Notes: a model not told the origin generated them from the letters alone. DNA of 64,000 nt from Anisodus tanguticus (GCA_034509755.1 CM067541.1:10156001-10220000), one strand, 5' to 3'. Positions 9,990 to 23,342 are shown, counted from the stretch's first letter. Numbers and translations are program-made.

Positions 9990-12108
9990 CATGCTACTTA
10001 TCATGTTAAATTGATTACAAATTACAATATATTGACGAAAGTTGTTTGTATTATCCAAATTTTTCCCTTCACTTTATAAAGAAATATTGTTACATAATTT
10101 TATCCACAAATAACTTTTACATATCAAGAGATGGCAGACGGGTAAATTGTGTTATCCGTATGGATATTACGGATAAATAAAGGCCATTTGTTAAAAAGTA
10201 ATTTATCTCAAAATTACATTCTTTTTAGATACGAATTGAATAAGTATAAAAGATGCAAAGTACAAACGAATTTTTTGCCATTGTAAGAGAAAATGTTAGT
10301 GTTGGAAGAAAAAAAAGGAGTACAAGTTGAAATAGCTTTATAAGTTTCTTAATCCAGAGTATGATAATCTTTTCGTTTGAGCGACTTAAATTAAATTTCT
10401 TTTTCTATTTGCTAAAATATTTCTTGAAGTGTATAACTTGCTACTAATTTGATGGGTAATTTACAAGATTGAAGCGGGTGCTCTTGGACTTTTGATTTCG
10501 CTTGATCTTGAAAGAGATTGTCAATGAAGCAAGAGAGGTTAAAAGTTCAAGATAATCAATTTTCAATGCTACTAGGTATAGTTGTTGCTAAAGATTGACC
10601 AAAATCAACCCGAGCCTTTTCACTATCAATACATAGGTGAAAGTAGTTGGCTCAACACTGTAGCCCAACATAGATTAAAATAGTCTATGTTTTTTTTAAT
10701 TGACTAGTATGAAAATAGATCTGGTGGTAATGCACATCTCTAAAATACATGATTATTTTGTTGCCAAATATTATTTTTAAATGATGATGCAACAATCATA
10801 ATCATTTTTTACAAATTTATTGGTTAGATATTATAATTCGAATATCAACCATTGTTGATTTATTTTATTTTAGATTTGGACGATATTAGCCTTGACAAAA
10901 GAATGAATTAGAAAATTTTGAACAAACACACCATAACTTTAACAATCTTTGATTAAAAAAGGTCAATTTAAAGGCTATTATCCTTGATTTTCTGTTTTAA
11001 ATTTTATATGTTCAAATATTCAAGCTTTTCATACAAATTAAAACAAAAATAAATCGAAAAGCCCCCGAAGCCCCTTACCCAGGCCATCAATAACAAATAT
11101 GTGTGTCGAGCCAGGCGGACAATCTAAAATTCACCTGAGATCGGCCCCCTAATTCTAACAAGTTGGAAGAGCTTTGTTTGATCGCCTATGATACTAGGAC
11201 CAATAGGTTCAAAATGGGGCTCCACTAAAAAAATGCTCTTTTTCAAGTTTGTTAAATTTTGCAACACTCATTTAAGCAATGGCTAGTTCATCTCCAAAGG
11301 AGCCATCTTGTTTATCTTGCTCTATTTTAAAATCAATTTTACACCAAATTTAATTAAATTAACTAAGGAAGCAAACTAAGGTCTTTTCGAATTTTGTAAT
11401 TAATATTTTTTTTTAAAATAAGGAAAGCTTCTACCCTAAAATTACAAATTCCTGGGTTGCCGTCATCGTCATCTTCTCTTGTGGCTTGAATATTATGTAT
11501 TGAAGTAACTCTCTAGAAATTCATAGTCCTCCTCTCTTGAATTTATTCTAAGTTTTAGTCCTTCCCCTTTATTAAATATTTAGGCAAAATCTTGTCTTCT
11601 TCCACAATAGTTATACGAATAAATACAAGTATATAAGACTGCGAAAATCATAAACTTGAAATTTTTTAATCCTTGGAAATAGCGCTCTAACAAATATTGA
11701 CTAACCAATTACTTTACTAATTAATGTTTAAAGTTCGGTGGGAAGAAAGAAATAAAAAAAGATGATTTATTTAAGTGTTATGCTAATAATTTTCTCGTCT
11801 AAATAGAAGTCTAGTACTATACAATATTATAAGCATGTATCGTTGCCCAGTTTAACGAACGAAGAAACATTATCGTGAATGGAACTCTACGAAAGAAGTA
11901 GAATTTGTGCTTCACAGCTTTAAACTTCATATTTGCTCTCGCACAACAGTGTTGTTTTTTCTCCCATTTACTTGATTTTACCACTAGGAGCATAACAGAA
12001 TAGCTAACTAGATTATTAAGTACATTTAATCATTATTTTAGATTATTTGAAAAATAAATGAAAGTTAACTATGGTTAAGCACTAATAGTTTTAGTTAGAT
12101 TAAGTGAC
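9990..12108. other. AT-rich non-coding stretch
   Basis: There are no open frames of note and no recognised repeat. A GC-richer patch near 11060-11160 (AAGCCCC..., GGCGGAC) is unassigned. Confidence 0.45.
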
Positions 12109-12420
12109 TGAAAGAAATAACACCTTTGATTATTTTCATTAATGAATGAGTATATATACAATTTACAATTTTCATAATATGAAAAATCCTATTCCTATTT
12201 TACTCCAAAAACCTTATTCTATAAATAGAAGAATTCTACAATTATGGTAAGTGTACAATGCTAATTAACTATAAATACTATGTTGCCAAATATACTCCAA
12301 ATCGTGATATACTTGGCATGTATATCACAAACTGATTTGTCATGTATTTCCGTGATATACACGGTATACACAAGGCATTGTATATGCAGTGTATATCGTG
12401 TATACCACGGTATACTTTCA
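12109..12420 (-). repeat. 3' LTR of copia element B (boundaries inferred)
   Basis: Only one copy exists, so the limits come from the short inverted ends TGAAAG...CTTTCA and from the polypurine tract (minus strand TGCAGGGGTG, 12421-12430) that must abut a 3' LTR. The right half is rich in GTATAC/GTGTATA words that form overlapping palindromes. Confidence 0.65.
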
Positions 12421-13911
12421 CACCCCTGCAGTCATAGCGGGCGGTCGTCGTACGCTGAGACTGTCCCTAAAATCTCCAAATAGAACTGAGGGAAGACCTT
12501 TAGTAAAGGTGTCTGCAATTTGGTACCTAGAAGGGACATGTAAGACGCGTACTTGTCCACGAGCTACCTTTTCGCGAACAAAGTGAATATCCATCTCGAT
12601 GTGTTTAGTGCACTTATGTTGGACTGGATTGCAAGAAAAATAGACTGTACTAACATTATCACAATAGACCAAGGTAGCTTTCTGAATGGGATAATGAAGT
12701 TCTAAAAGAAGATTACGTAACCAACATGATTCAGATACCACATTGGCTACTCCTCGATACTCGGCCTCTGCACTGGAGCGTGATAATGTAGACTGCCGCT
12801 TTGCAGACCATGAGACCAAGTTAGTACCAAGAAACATACAATAGCCAGACGTGGAGCGTCTCGTATCTGGACAGCCACCCCAATCAACATCTGTATACGA
12901 GACCAATGTAGATGTCGATGACGGATATAAATGCAAGTCATAGTCAAGTGTTCCCTGGATGTATCGAATAATGCGTTTGAGGGAATTCATGTGCTCAACC
13001 CTGGGATCATGCATAAACAAACACACCTGTTGTATGGCATACGTAATATCCGGTCTCGTGAAAGTAAGATACTGAAGAGCCCATGCAAGACTGCGATAGT
13101 GGGTTGGATCCTCATAAGATGAGCCAGCCGCAACACCCAGCTTGGATTTAGTATCAACTGGAGTGGAAGTAGACTTGCACGAGGACATACCAGCTCGCTC
13201 AATGATCTCAGCGGCATACTTCCTTTGTGATAAGAATAACCCACCTCTATAACGAGTGACAATAATCCCCAAGAAATAACCCAATGGCCCCAAGTTTTTC
13301 ATAGCAAACTCAGAACTGAATAGTGTCATGATAAACTTGTGTAAATCATCAGAAGAAGCTGTCAAAATAATATCATCCACATACAAGAGAATATATGCCA
13401 AGGAAGTACCACAACGATATATGAACAGAGAATTATTAGACCCGCAGTGAGAAAACACAATAGTAGATACATAGTCTGCAAATCGCTTATACCAGGTGCG
13501 TGGGGCCTGCTTAAGCCCATATAAGGACTTCTTCAATAAATATACATGATGAGGATATTTGGGGTCTCGAAAACCCAAGGGCTGATGCATGTAAACTGTT
13601 TCCTTAAGATCACCATGTAAGAAGGCATTCTTCACATCTAGCTGATGAATGGGCCATGCTTTCAAAAGAGCCAAGTTGAGAACAATGCGAATGGTAGCCG
13701 GTTTGACCACGGGACTAAATATCTCACCACAATCCACACCAACCTGCTGAGTTTTACCATCACCAAGACGAGCCTTATGTCGCGCAAAAGAACCATCAAA
13801 ATTATCTTTATGAGTAAAAATCCACATAGACCGAATAATATTAACACCAGAATGACGGGGCACCAACTCCCACGTCTTATTTTCAATAAGAGCATCATAT
13901 TCGTCATTCAT
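12418..13911 (-). pseudogene. Element B reverse transcriptase-RNase H (open, 497 codons)
   Basis: This is a single open frame covering the copia RT and RNase H, the enzymes that make and trim the cDNA. Near the N-terminus it has NKTWELVPR and the SPVVKPATIR block, then LDVKNAFLHGDL, LLKKSLYGLKQAPRTWY, ILLYVDDIILTASS with the catalytic YVDD (roughly residue 175), KNLGPLGYFLGI, YRSLAWALQYLTFTRPDI, and the RNase H blocks TDVDWGGCPDTRRSTSGYC, WSAKRQSTLSRSSAEAEYR and KHIEMDIHFVREKV, ending at the ADTFTKGLP motif. It lacks gag, protease and integrase in frame, because the upstream pieces are shifted and the element is split. The frame is therefore a remnant and not a gene of its own. The lack of stops over about 1.5 kb suggests it decayed later than elements A and E. 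Confidence 0.88.
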
Positions 13912-13934
13912 AGCTAATTTCTAATTCGGGTCAT

Positions 13935-15373
13935 TTAATGCAGACATTGGGTTATGGGATAGGGGGATTTAAGAACATTAGAATTTAGATTAAAATGTTG
14001 TTTTGGTTTAAAAATATCCCGTTGACTACGAGTGACCGGTCTGTGACTTGGGAGAGAATTGGGTGGATTTTGTGAAAAAATCGGATGGGGGACGGACTGA
14101 CCATCAGGCAGTGGGCCTACTAGCCCAACACTAGAAATTGGACTCGGTACAAAAACAGTAACAAGGGCTGAAGGAATCGAGGGGGTGGGCTGGACTACCG
14201 GCCCAACGGCTGGACCTGGGACGATGTGGGCAGTGGTACATAATGTACGGAGAGACGTCGTCATCCAAACAATTATACGAACTAGGCATGGACTACTCAC
14301 TTTAGCAAACAGAAATTGGGTTTCATAAAATATAACATGGTGACTAATTATGATTTTATTATATGATAAATCAAAACATTTGTAACCACGATGATTAGAT
14401 GGATAACCCAAAAATACACAAACGGTAGAACGGGCTTAAAGTTTGTTAATTGTAGTTGACGGAAATAGTGGATAGCATAAACACCCAAAGACCCTAAGAT
14501 GTGAATACAAAAGATTCTTATTATAGAGGATTTTAAGAGGAGACGCATATGCCAACCCTTTGGTAGGAAGTATGTTAAGAAGATAAGTAGCAATTTGTAG
14601 AGCATGATGCCAAAAGGAAGAGGGTACGAAAGCATGGACCAATAAAGTTCGAACAATATTATTAATGATACAAATTTTTTGTTCGGCTTTCCCATTTTGT
14701 GAGGACGTATGAGGACAAGAGAAATGAAAAACTATGCCATTAGCTTCACAAAATTCCCGAAACAACCCATTATCATATTCTTTGCCATTATCACATTGAA
14801 TATTTTTTATTTTCCGTTCGAATTGGGTATAGATGAATGCTCGAAATTTTACGACTGTGGAAAAAACTTGATATTTTTTCGCTAATGGAAAGGTCCAAAA
14901 AAAATTAGAATAATCATCCAAAAAATAGAACATAATAACAATGGCCCCCAGAACTTAAAACGGGAGATGTCCATAAATCGCTATGAATAATATCAAATGA
15001 CATCAAAGTACGAGAAGTAGAGGCTACAAATAGTAATCTAACATGTTTTTCTAAAGGACAGGAATGACAAATTGGAATACTACGTGTACCCTTACAAGAA
15101 ATAAAATTATTTTTATGCAAGGAAGAAACAATGGACGATCCAGGGTGACCCTAACGTGCATGCCATAAGGAAGGAGCTAGAGTTGCAAAAGTGGATGGCA
15201 AGTCTTGACTCGAGAGACTGGAGGCGGACGTGATTGGATAAAGATCTCCCCTACTATTACATCTCATGAGAGGTATTCCCGTCTTGAAATCCTTCACAGA
15301 AAACCCAAAAGGATCAAAATTAACAGAAACTCAATTATCAGTGGTGAATTTACGGACATACACCAAATTTTAA
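13935..15373 (-). pseudogene. Element B integrase and linker (broken)
   Basis: Minus-strand pieces match copia integrase. 14914-15120 holds a CHSCPLEKHVRL block and FDIIHSDLWTSPV with the first catalytic Asp. 14436-14933 holds FYFLDDYSNFFWTFPL, the CDNGKEYDN block with the second Asp, and CPHTSSQNGKAEQK with the Glu. The FGCLCYP block follows near 14470, then the VFLGYPSNHRGYKC block at 14390-14411 and a Pro/Ser-rich linker. Frame changes occur near 14920 and 14430. The catalytic residues are all readable, so the damage is mainly frameshifts. Confidence 0.85.
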
Positions 15374-15590
15374 TTAAGTTAGGGGCATGAAGGGCATTTT
15401 TAAAGACAAAAGGTGGATGTGGGGGAGACAAAATTGTATTACCGTAACCACGAATTGGAATTGTATTGTATTGCTACTACCAATAATTATGCCACGATTT
15501 TGACTCAAATTGAAATAAGATGAGAGAGTACCTTGGTCGGACGTCATGTGAGAAGTGGCACCGGTGTCCATGTGCCAATAGGGTCGGGAG
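15374..15590 (-). pseudogene. Element B protease segment
   Basis: It carries the intact catalytic triad in context (MDTGATSHMTSDQGTL, from 15571 on the minus strand) followed by an IIIGSS block. This is the copia aspartic protease core. It is isolated by stops from both gag and integrase. Confidence 0.8.
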
Positions 15591-15997
15591 AATTCAATCC
15601 AAGTGTATGCATGTCAGCCTCAATAACTCTAGGTGTTGGGATCGGATTAGGGCCTGTAGCATGGAAAGCCTAGGGGGGCCGAGACCCAAGCAGGCCTCCT
15701 TGCTGTCCAGACCCAACACTGTTCCGGAACCCATTGGACGGGTGTGAAAAATTGGGCCTGAAATGCTGTTGGGCGGCCTACTGACCTGGGAATGTTGAGG
15801 CTGGAAAATAGGGGTTGTTGGGCAAATGGCCACTCGCCCAGCCCCACTTCCAGGGGGCCCATGGCTGGGACCATTTGGCCTACAGCCCACTTCCACCGTG
15901 ACGAGGCCAGCTGCCACTGTTTTGGCCTCCCCCACCACAGCCGGTACCACTACGATTGCCACTGCAATTTTTGTCATTATTTTTATGATTCCTCTTG
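15591..15997 (-). pseudogene. Element B gag C-terminal part (left side of the split)
   Basis: The minus strand encodes an Asn/Ser/Gly-rich basic stretch followed by a Pro/Trp/Gly-rich tail, the usual variable C-terminal region of copia gag. No CCHC knuckle is clear. The reading is cut at 15997 by the TGTTGACACCC end of solo LTR D and resumes at 33011 after that insertion. Confidence 0.7.
15993..15997. repeat. Target-site duplication of solo LTR D (left copy)
   Basis: TCTTG; it is repeated exactly at 33011-33015 beyond the other end. Confidence 0.9.
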
Positions 15998-16993
15998 TGT
16001 TGACACCCAATTTTGTCCCGTCTTTTCTGATTTATTTGCAATTTTAAATATTTTTACACCTCAAAAACAATTTTAATATATGGCATATATATATATATAT
16101 ATTATTTTTAATATTATTATTATTCTATTTTAAGAATTAAACATTTCGCAAATATTATATTTTATTATTATCACATCGTTATATCTTATTTTAAATAATT
16201 TACATTTTTTCTTCAAAGCATTTTTATATTAAACCCCTTTTTATATTTTTAAACCCATAACCCATTTTATTTCCCCAACCCAAAACAATTTCTACTAAAC
16301 CCAAAACAATTCAACTCCCCCTCTTTATTTTTTCGGCCTACCTGAAACCCCCAGCCCAAAAATCAGGCTCACCCGCAACAACCCAAACTCCCCCCTTTCT
16401 TATTTTTCGACCTACCCATTCCCTTATCCCATAAAACCAAACAAACCCTAAACCTATTCCCCTCAACTTGCCGCACACCCCTACACCCCCTACCCCTACG
16501 TCGCCGCACCCTACGCCTGACACTACCAGTCGCCGACACCGCCACCTGATACCACCAACCTACTCCATCACCTCTCACCGACCCATGCCTCAAGAAGTCA
16601 TCCCTAAACCTAATACCCAAAAGCCAGACGACGCTCTCAACAAACTAGCAGCCTTTCACACCGTCGCCCCCTATACCCGCCGGACAAACACCCTCACCAC
16701 ACCACTGCCACCATGTCTCCTCGACCGTCGAGCCCTCACATCGCACAGTCCCATTTTTCCAATTTTTGCAAAACCCCAGAGCTTTGAATAGCTCATCCGA
16801 GTCAGATCGACCTGCCAAGAATGCATGCTACAGTGGACCTCTAGAACACCTTCAAGAACTCGGTGGGTAAGAGCATAAACCCGTACCCCTTCATTATCGT
16901 CTCGGTTTTCGAAATGAAAAGAAATCGTCACATTTTCAATCTTTATTTTGAATTCAAAATTCATACCTCAGCCATTAGGGTCTCGATTGGGGC

Positions 16994-17001
16994 TATAAAT
17001 A
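16994..17001 (+). promoter_or_regulatory. TATA box of LTR D
   Basis: TATAAATA lies in a GC-richer LTR stretch, at the place equivalent to the TATAAATA of the element C LTRs. It is followed by a purine-rich GAGAGAGGAGAG leader. Confidence 0.6.
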
Positions 17002-17340
17002 GAACCCTTTGTGGGTTGTTAAAAAAGAGAGAGGAGAGAAGAAGAAAAGGGTTCCGATTTTCAGAGAACAAAAAGCCCTCTTTTTTAAGCTGTTGCCAAA
17101 GAATCGACTTATTGGGTGGTTTCGCAAAGGAATTTTCTTTTTAGAGCCAAAAAATCCTTTCTTGAACAAGTTTCGATTCTGGAAAAATCTTTTCTTTTAC
17201 TCTCGTTTCTGGCTCGACACCGCCACGAAACATTCAAGCTCGTTTTCTTCTCAATCGCATAAACACACTTCTCCGAGCGGACTCGATGATTCGAGACGAC
17301 GCCTCGGTTCGCTTCCCGGAGAAGGTAAACTCAATTCCTC

Positions 17341-19600
17341 TCAGTTTTAGTTTGGCATATTTATGTGTTTTATTGTCGATTATCTGATAATTTTGCTATT
17401 TCGTATTGTTGTGCCTAAATAATGTTCGTTAAACTATCTTTAGTTAATTTAGGTATGTTCTGCCTGCTATGTACATGTTTAAACCTATAAGTAGTATTAT
17501 ATGATGTATATGTTGCTTCAGTACATATTTAGAGGGATTATAATTTGTTTGGTTAAATGTTTTATGATGATTATTAAGCTATTTAATTGACTATTCATGA
17601 TCAAATATGTTGTATTAAGTTCATGATTAGTATTTCATTTAGTATAATGAAATATATATTGTATTAGTTTAGTGGAAGCATAATGTAGATTGGCTAAGGG
17701 TTTGGCCTGATATGTTGGTAACCTATTGACATGTCCCTTTCTATGATTTAAAAGTAGTGTAGGATAAGCATAAGCTTTGGGCCCTTAATAGCAAGACTAC
17801 CAGCCTGTTAATGATTTTAAGATAGCAAAGATGTGATGAAAAGCTTTGTGTGTGTATATGTTGGTCTCTGGATGCTGTTTGATCATGTTGGAATTAAAGA
17901 ATGTTGAAACTTGCTTACCTTGTTGAGTTATTTTAACTAGTTCATCCTCCAAATAGATTTGGTCTGTTTGTTAATTATGATATGCTAGCCAACTTGTTAA
18001 CATGTTTGAGAACCATCTTTGACCATATTTTACCTTGTATGCAGTGTCATTTCTTATCATGCCTGACAAATGATATATTCATGTGTTTAGTTTAGACTAA
18101 ATTTCCCGTGCCTCTCTGAAATGCTGTCTTTAATGGTTGTCTGGTCATCCCTTTATCTGATATGTCTACTTGAGTTGGCTATGTATTTGTCCTCTTTCGT
18201 GAGTCTGTATGCATATCAGTAATTATGTGACTGCTTTGTTTTCTTATGTGTCATCGTGCTGGATAATGTGGCATGAATAGGATCATGTATGCGTAGCCTA
18301 GTTAAAAATACTATACACCCTTGGAAATGTTTCCTTTTGGTGGTTACTTATTTACCTTTTCTAAATCTATGACTGCCCAAGCTAACTACATATTTGTTTT
18401 ACTTGACTAAGTGTTAAAATGCATACATAATAGCAATATAATGTCTCTGAAGTTATATTTAATGCCTTACCTGTCTGTCCTCATGGTCTACATGATGTTG
18501 GGATCAATTCACTGCATCTATAAAGTTTACTTTATTTCTGTGATTTTGATTACAATTTCAATCTATATAGGAGTCTGTCTGTCCAGCTTGTTCTGTTAAG
18601 ATTATGTGTATCTTCTTAAGATTAATGAGTTAAGTTCCCTGTGAGTGTCTTGTTTGCAATTGGTCAAAACTGTATGTTCTTTATTGCATGATCCTTGCAC
18701 TGATTAGAAGTCTATAGCCTAGAATAATGTGTGACTATGACTCTCTTGTTTTATGAATCAGACCCCTTTGCCAAAGTGTTTGGTTTAGGCTCACTCTTTC
18801 AAAATCATACAGTATACCATAAATATTTCTCCCCCTTTTTCTGCCTCTGTATATGACCTGTTTGCCTATTTTACTTATATCAGATCTGAAACCTGAACTT
18901 GGTCACCTACTTAGCTTTATTGTTTGTATTGAAATGATGGGTATCCTCTTGTGTGTGTTGGCATCTTATTATTTCCTCCTGGATTATTTGCTCATCATTT
19001 GTTTTAAAATAAAAGAGTCATCAGGTGGGATAAAAGGCATGTGTATCACTGTGCCAGTTGTTTATCTTGTCAAGCATGCTATGCCCCTCCCTATCTATGC
19101 AAACATCCTTGAGCTTAATGTGAAGTATGACTGAAACCTAGCACCCTTAGCCTAATTTGAATGAACTTTGCATTTTGACTTGATTGTGATTGGTTGGGTA
19201 CTGGTTTTCCATTTATTCCTTTATGAAGCTGGTCCTTGATTATGTTTGATTAAGAAGCAGCATCTGTTTTGTCATGTAATTTAAGCTTATAGATGTACCT
19301 GGTAACTATGCCCCATTCTGAGATGTCCTAAGACCAACATGTGGTATGTAAATGATCACATATGCTTAATTTATCCTCCATTTTTCTGTGTGTCTGAAAG
19401 GGTTGCCCCCTAAGAAGTTATTTGGCTAGTCTTGTGTGCTGGTCTTACTTACCAGCAGCTGTTACACTCATCCTTGCTTGTCTAAAATGCAAAGCGCCTC
19501 CATGTTAACATGAGAAGTCCTTTAGGTCATATGGTGTATTATTCTTCACGAACTATTTGTTTACATTTTCTTATATATATTTCCACGTTCCATATACTAT
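17341..19600. other. Long T-rich, CpG-poor block inside LTR D
   Basis: About 2.2 kb of T-rich sequence without a coding frame follows an AG|GTAAAC splice-donor-like site (17323-17330). By eye it has far fewer CG dinucleotides than the flanking LTR parts. It has no clear counterpart in the LTRs of element C. A (CTTTT)n run closes it at about 19601-19624. It could be an LTR intron or a captured segment; I cannot tell which. Confidence 0.4.
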
Positions 19601-21147
19601 TCCTTTTCTTTTCTTTTCTTTTCTTTATTTACATGAAATGCATCGGGAGCTACGAAGAGTTTCGTTATGAGACTCATCATGATCATTGTCAAACGAAGAC
19701 CCGCATCCACATTCCTTGCATTCTCCAATCTTGGGATTTCAAAACAAATAGGGCTAGATGACATCGTCATCCGCCTTAGTTCCCTTTTATTATTACTCGT
19801 TAATTCTGTTATTTCTATTTTTTGGGCATGTAATAATTATTTAATGTTTGTGTGATTGTTAGAATATTTAGAATAATTAGGCTGTGAATGGATAATTAAT
19901 AGGGTAGTTTAAAACCCGTCGCTAGTTTATTTATTTGTAGGCTCGGTTAGTGCAAAATTAAAAATCCTCCGCGTGTTCATTTATTCTTAGGCTCGTTGTA
20001 CATATTCAAAATTTTCAAAACAACTTTGGTCATCTTTTATTCGCTTTATTAACTATACAAAAGTTTATCTTTTTTTGCATTTTGCAACTCATAATGATTT
20101 CCAAAAAAAATTGCTTCTTTGGCATTATAAATAATTCGTTTTTCTCCTTATTATTAATTGTCACAAATGCATACTTTTTCAACTTTACATGTATTTTTCT
20201 CTAATACCATACAAATGAATACTCGTACAACATGCATCCTTTAATAAATACTTGTTGTTGACACCCAATTTTGTCCTATCTTTTATGATTTTATTCGTAA
20301 TTTTTAAATATTTTTGACACTTTTAAAAACAATTTTAAAATATAGGCATATATGTGTATATATCTTATTATTATTATTATTCGCATTTTTTACTATCATT
20401 TGCATTTTTTATCATAATCATAAGATTTATCCGAAAAATTCTATGTTATTTTATTCTCGCAAAATTGCATCGCATTTCCATTTTTTTAAACATTTCGCAA
20501 ATATTATATTTTTATTATTATCACGTCGTTATGTTATTTTAAATAATTCACATCTTTTACAAAACAAAAATAATATTTTTAATATTAAACCCCTTTCATA
20601 TTTTTAATCCATAATCCATTCATTTTCCAACCCAAAACAATTTCTACCCAAACTAAAACTCATTTCACCAAAGCCCAACCCATCACCCATTTAATTCTAC
20701 TTAACCCAAAACAATTCAACTCCCTATTCCCTAACCAACCGAAGCCCAGTCGGCCAAACCCGCGGCCCAATTCCCTTTCCCCTTTTCCCTTCACCCCTCA
20801 GCCCAACTCCCTTTTTTATTTCTCCATCGCCCCAAACCCGACCCGATCGACCCGACCCATAACCCATTCCCCCTTTTAATTCCCCCAACCCTTAAAACAC
20901 AAAACAAAATCCCAAAATCAGAAAAAAAAAATAAAACCTAAACCCTACCCCCTGAACCGACGCCGCACACCCCACGCCCCGACCCCACTCGCCGGTCACC
21001 TCGCCCCTGCCACCACCGACCCCTGACACCACCAACCCCCCTCTGTTGCGCTGACACCCCAAAAATCCGCAACCCGTGCCCCTCAAATCCGCGATTTTGG
21101 CTCCTTTATTTTGAATTTCAAACTCGTTTTTAAGGGGGGAATCCACC

Positions 21148-21155
21148 TATAAATA
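21148..21155 (+). promoter_or_regulatory. TATA box in the 5' LTR of element C
   Basis: CCTATAAATACCCCC context, conserved in the other LTR at 30525-30532. It is the likely core promoter for the element transcript. Confidence 0.65.
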
Positions 21156-21354
21156 CCCCCATGTTGTTCTTCATTTGAGAGGGGGGATTGGACAGATTTT
21201 GGGAGGATTTTCAAAGGAATTTTCGGAGGATTTTTGGAAAACGATTCAATATATAAATATTTTGTTGTGTTCTTGATGGTAAGCATTTGCCCTCCTTGTT
21301 ATTCAAGAATCAAGTCCGAAAAGGTTTGTTCTCCACTTTTGATTCTCTCGATTT

Positions 21355-21785
21355 TGGATACCGATTCGGGTCGGGTCGACCGGTTCGGTAACATTTTCGA
21401 GAATTCTTGCATTTCATATTTTTGTATGTTTGGTTATCTGAAATTGATGAAATTAGTTGATTCGGGTTGAACACATGATTCGGATCGGGTCAACGACCAC
21501 CGGGTCGGGTCGACCGGTTTGGGTTTTCCAAATTTTCTTGCATTTCATATTCTTGTTATTGGTTATCCGAATTTGGTGTTAAAATCGATTCGGGTTTGGA
21601 TCATCGATTCGGGTCGGGTCGACCCGATTTGGATATTTCCGAATTCTTGCATTTTCATATTCATGTATGTTGGTTATCGAATTTGGTGTTAAAATTTTAT
21701 TCGGGTTTGGATCGCCGATTCGGGTCGGGTCACCGATCCGGGTCGGGTCGACCCGATCCTGGATATTTCCAAAATTTTAGAACTT
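21355..21785 (+). repeat. Satellite-like CGGGTCGGGTCGACC tract in the 5' LTR
   Basis: About four imperfect units of roughly 105 bp, each combining TTGCATTTCATATTC, TTGGTTATC.GAATTTGG and a CG-rich ATTCGGGTCGGGTCGACCCG core. The matching tract in the 3' LTR lies at about 30735-31145. Confidence 0.7.
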
Positions 21786-23342
21786 GGGTCGGATACTTTA
21801 ATTGCTCAACGCTCGTTGCTTTTCTTGTTTTATTGTTTTATTAATATTGCATTAAGGCCGACGAAATTGAGTTCGAGGCCGCGCTTTTCTTTCATTTCAT
21901 TTCTCTGTTTTTCAAAGATCGTTTTGAGTATCCAAGGCAACGGATATTTTACTATTTTTTTTTTCTTGTTTTAAACTAAACACCGCCTCTTTTTCGGAAA
22001 TTATTTTCCGCTTCTTCGTTTTACCGTCTGCTTTCTTGCTTGTTTCTTGTTTCATTTTAATTTTACTTGATTTGAACACGATACTACACGGCCGATGAAA
22101 AATATCCGTCGATTTTGAGGCCTCCACGGTTGAAAAGACGGAAATATAACTTACGGGCAATGATGAAGACTTAAACCTTTTATTTCATCCGAGATCAACA
22201 TGTTTAGTAGGCGAGGTGAATTATATATTCGCAGCCACGACGTGATTATAGTGATCTTTTCTATTTCACCGAGAGAGACCAACACGTTTAGTAGGCGAGG
22301 CAATCAAAATAAACCACATTAGTCATATGTTTGCAGCCACGACGTGATTGGAATGTTCTTTTCAAAATTTAAGTTCGAGCCCTCCGTGATCAAAACATTC
22401 ACTTTGTTTTGAATACGGATATGAAGTTATTTGTATTTAAGCTGTTTCTAACCGTTTGTTCTTGACGACTTGCGGGGATTAAAGTAAATAAAGACAGATT
22501 ATTCCTCGGTGTTTATTTATTTTATTTCTTTCTTTAATTCAGCTTTTATCCCGCTTTGTATTGTAATATTATTTATCGCACTTATGTAACTATTGAAATG
22601 CTTAGAATAGGCAAACTTAGGATTAATTCATAGGGTAGTTTAAGATTTGAAACCCGTCGCTAGCTTATTTATTTGTAGGCTCGGTTAAATTCAAACTTAG
22701 AAATCCTTCGCTAGTTTATTTATTTTAGGCTCGTCACGCGTATTCAAGATTTTCAAAACAACTTTTGTCATCTTTTATTTGCTTTATTAAATCATACCGA
22801 ATAAGTTTATCTTTTGTCAATTTACAATTCATTGATTCCCCAAATTTTACTTCTTTGGCATTATAAATAATTTGTTTTACTATCAATTGTCAAATACATA
22901 TTTTTTCAACTCTACATGTATTTCTCTTTAAATACCATACAAATGCATATTTTAAAAAATCTCTACATGTATCTTTCTTTTTTAAATGCATCATTTATTA
23001 ATTATTTGCAAACATCTTTAAATCGGTTATACTTGTAAAAACATATATTTTTCTAGTAATAATTAACCTGAGTTTGACCGGATAACCGCAAGTTAGCGGA
23101 TCTTAAAGGATGCCTAACCCCTTCCCTTTAGGATAATAAAGAACCCTTACCTAGAATCTCATTAGTTTCGCAGACCATTAAAATTGGAGTTTACATTGCA
23201 ACATTTAGTTTAATATCTAGGTGTCCTAATTCACCGTAAAAAATAACTAGGTGGCGACTCCTCAATTCTTTACCCAGGAATCACCAAACACGTTGTGCTC
23301 CGCTTCCGACCTCGAGCCAGGTCAAAAACGGGTGCGACAGAA

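Larger units (their letters stand above)
20256..23339 (+). repeat. 5' LTR of element C
   Basis: 3084 bp. Its outer parts are almost identical to 29630-32690. The part about 21340-22450 differs by many small indels and substitutions. It contains a promoter TATA box and a GGGTCGGGTCGACCC-type repeated tract. Confidence 0.93.

Noticed and set aside
16338..16964. Gly/Val/Arg-rich and Pro/Thr-rich frames
   Set aside because: They lie in the GC-rich part of solo LTR D and mirror each other on the two strands.
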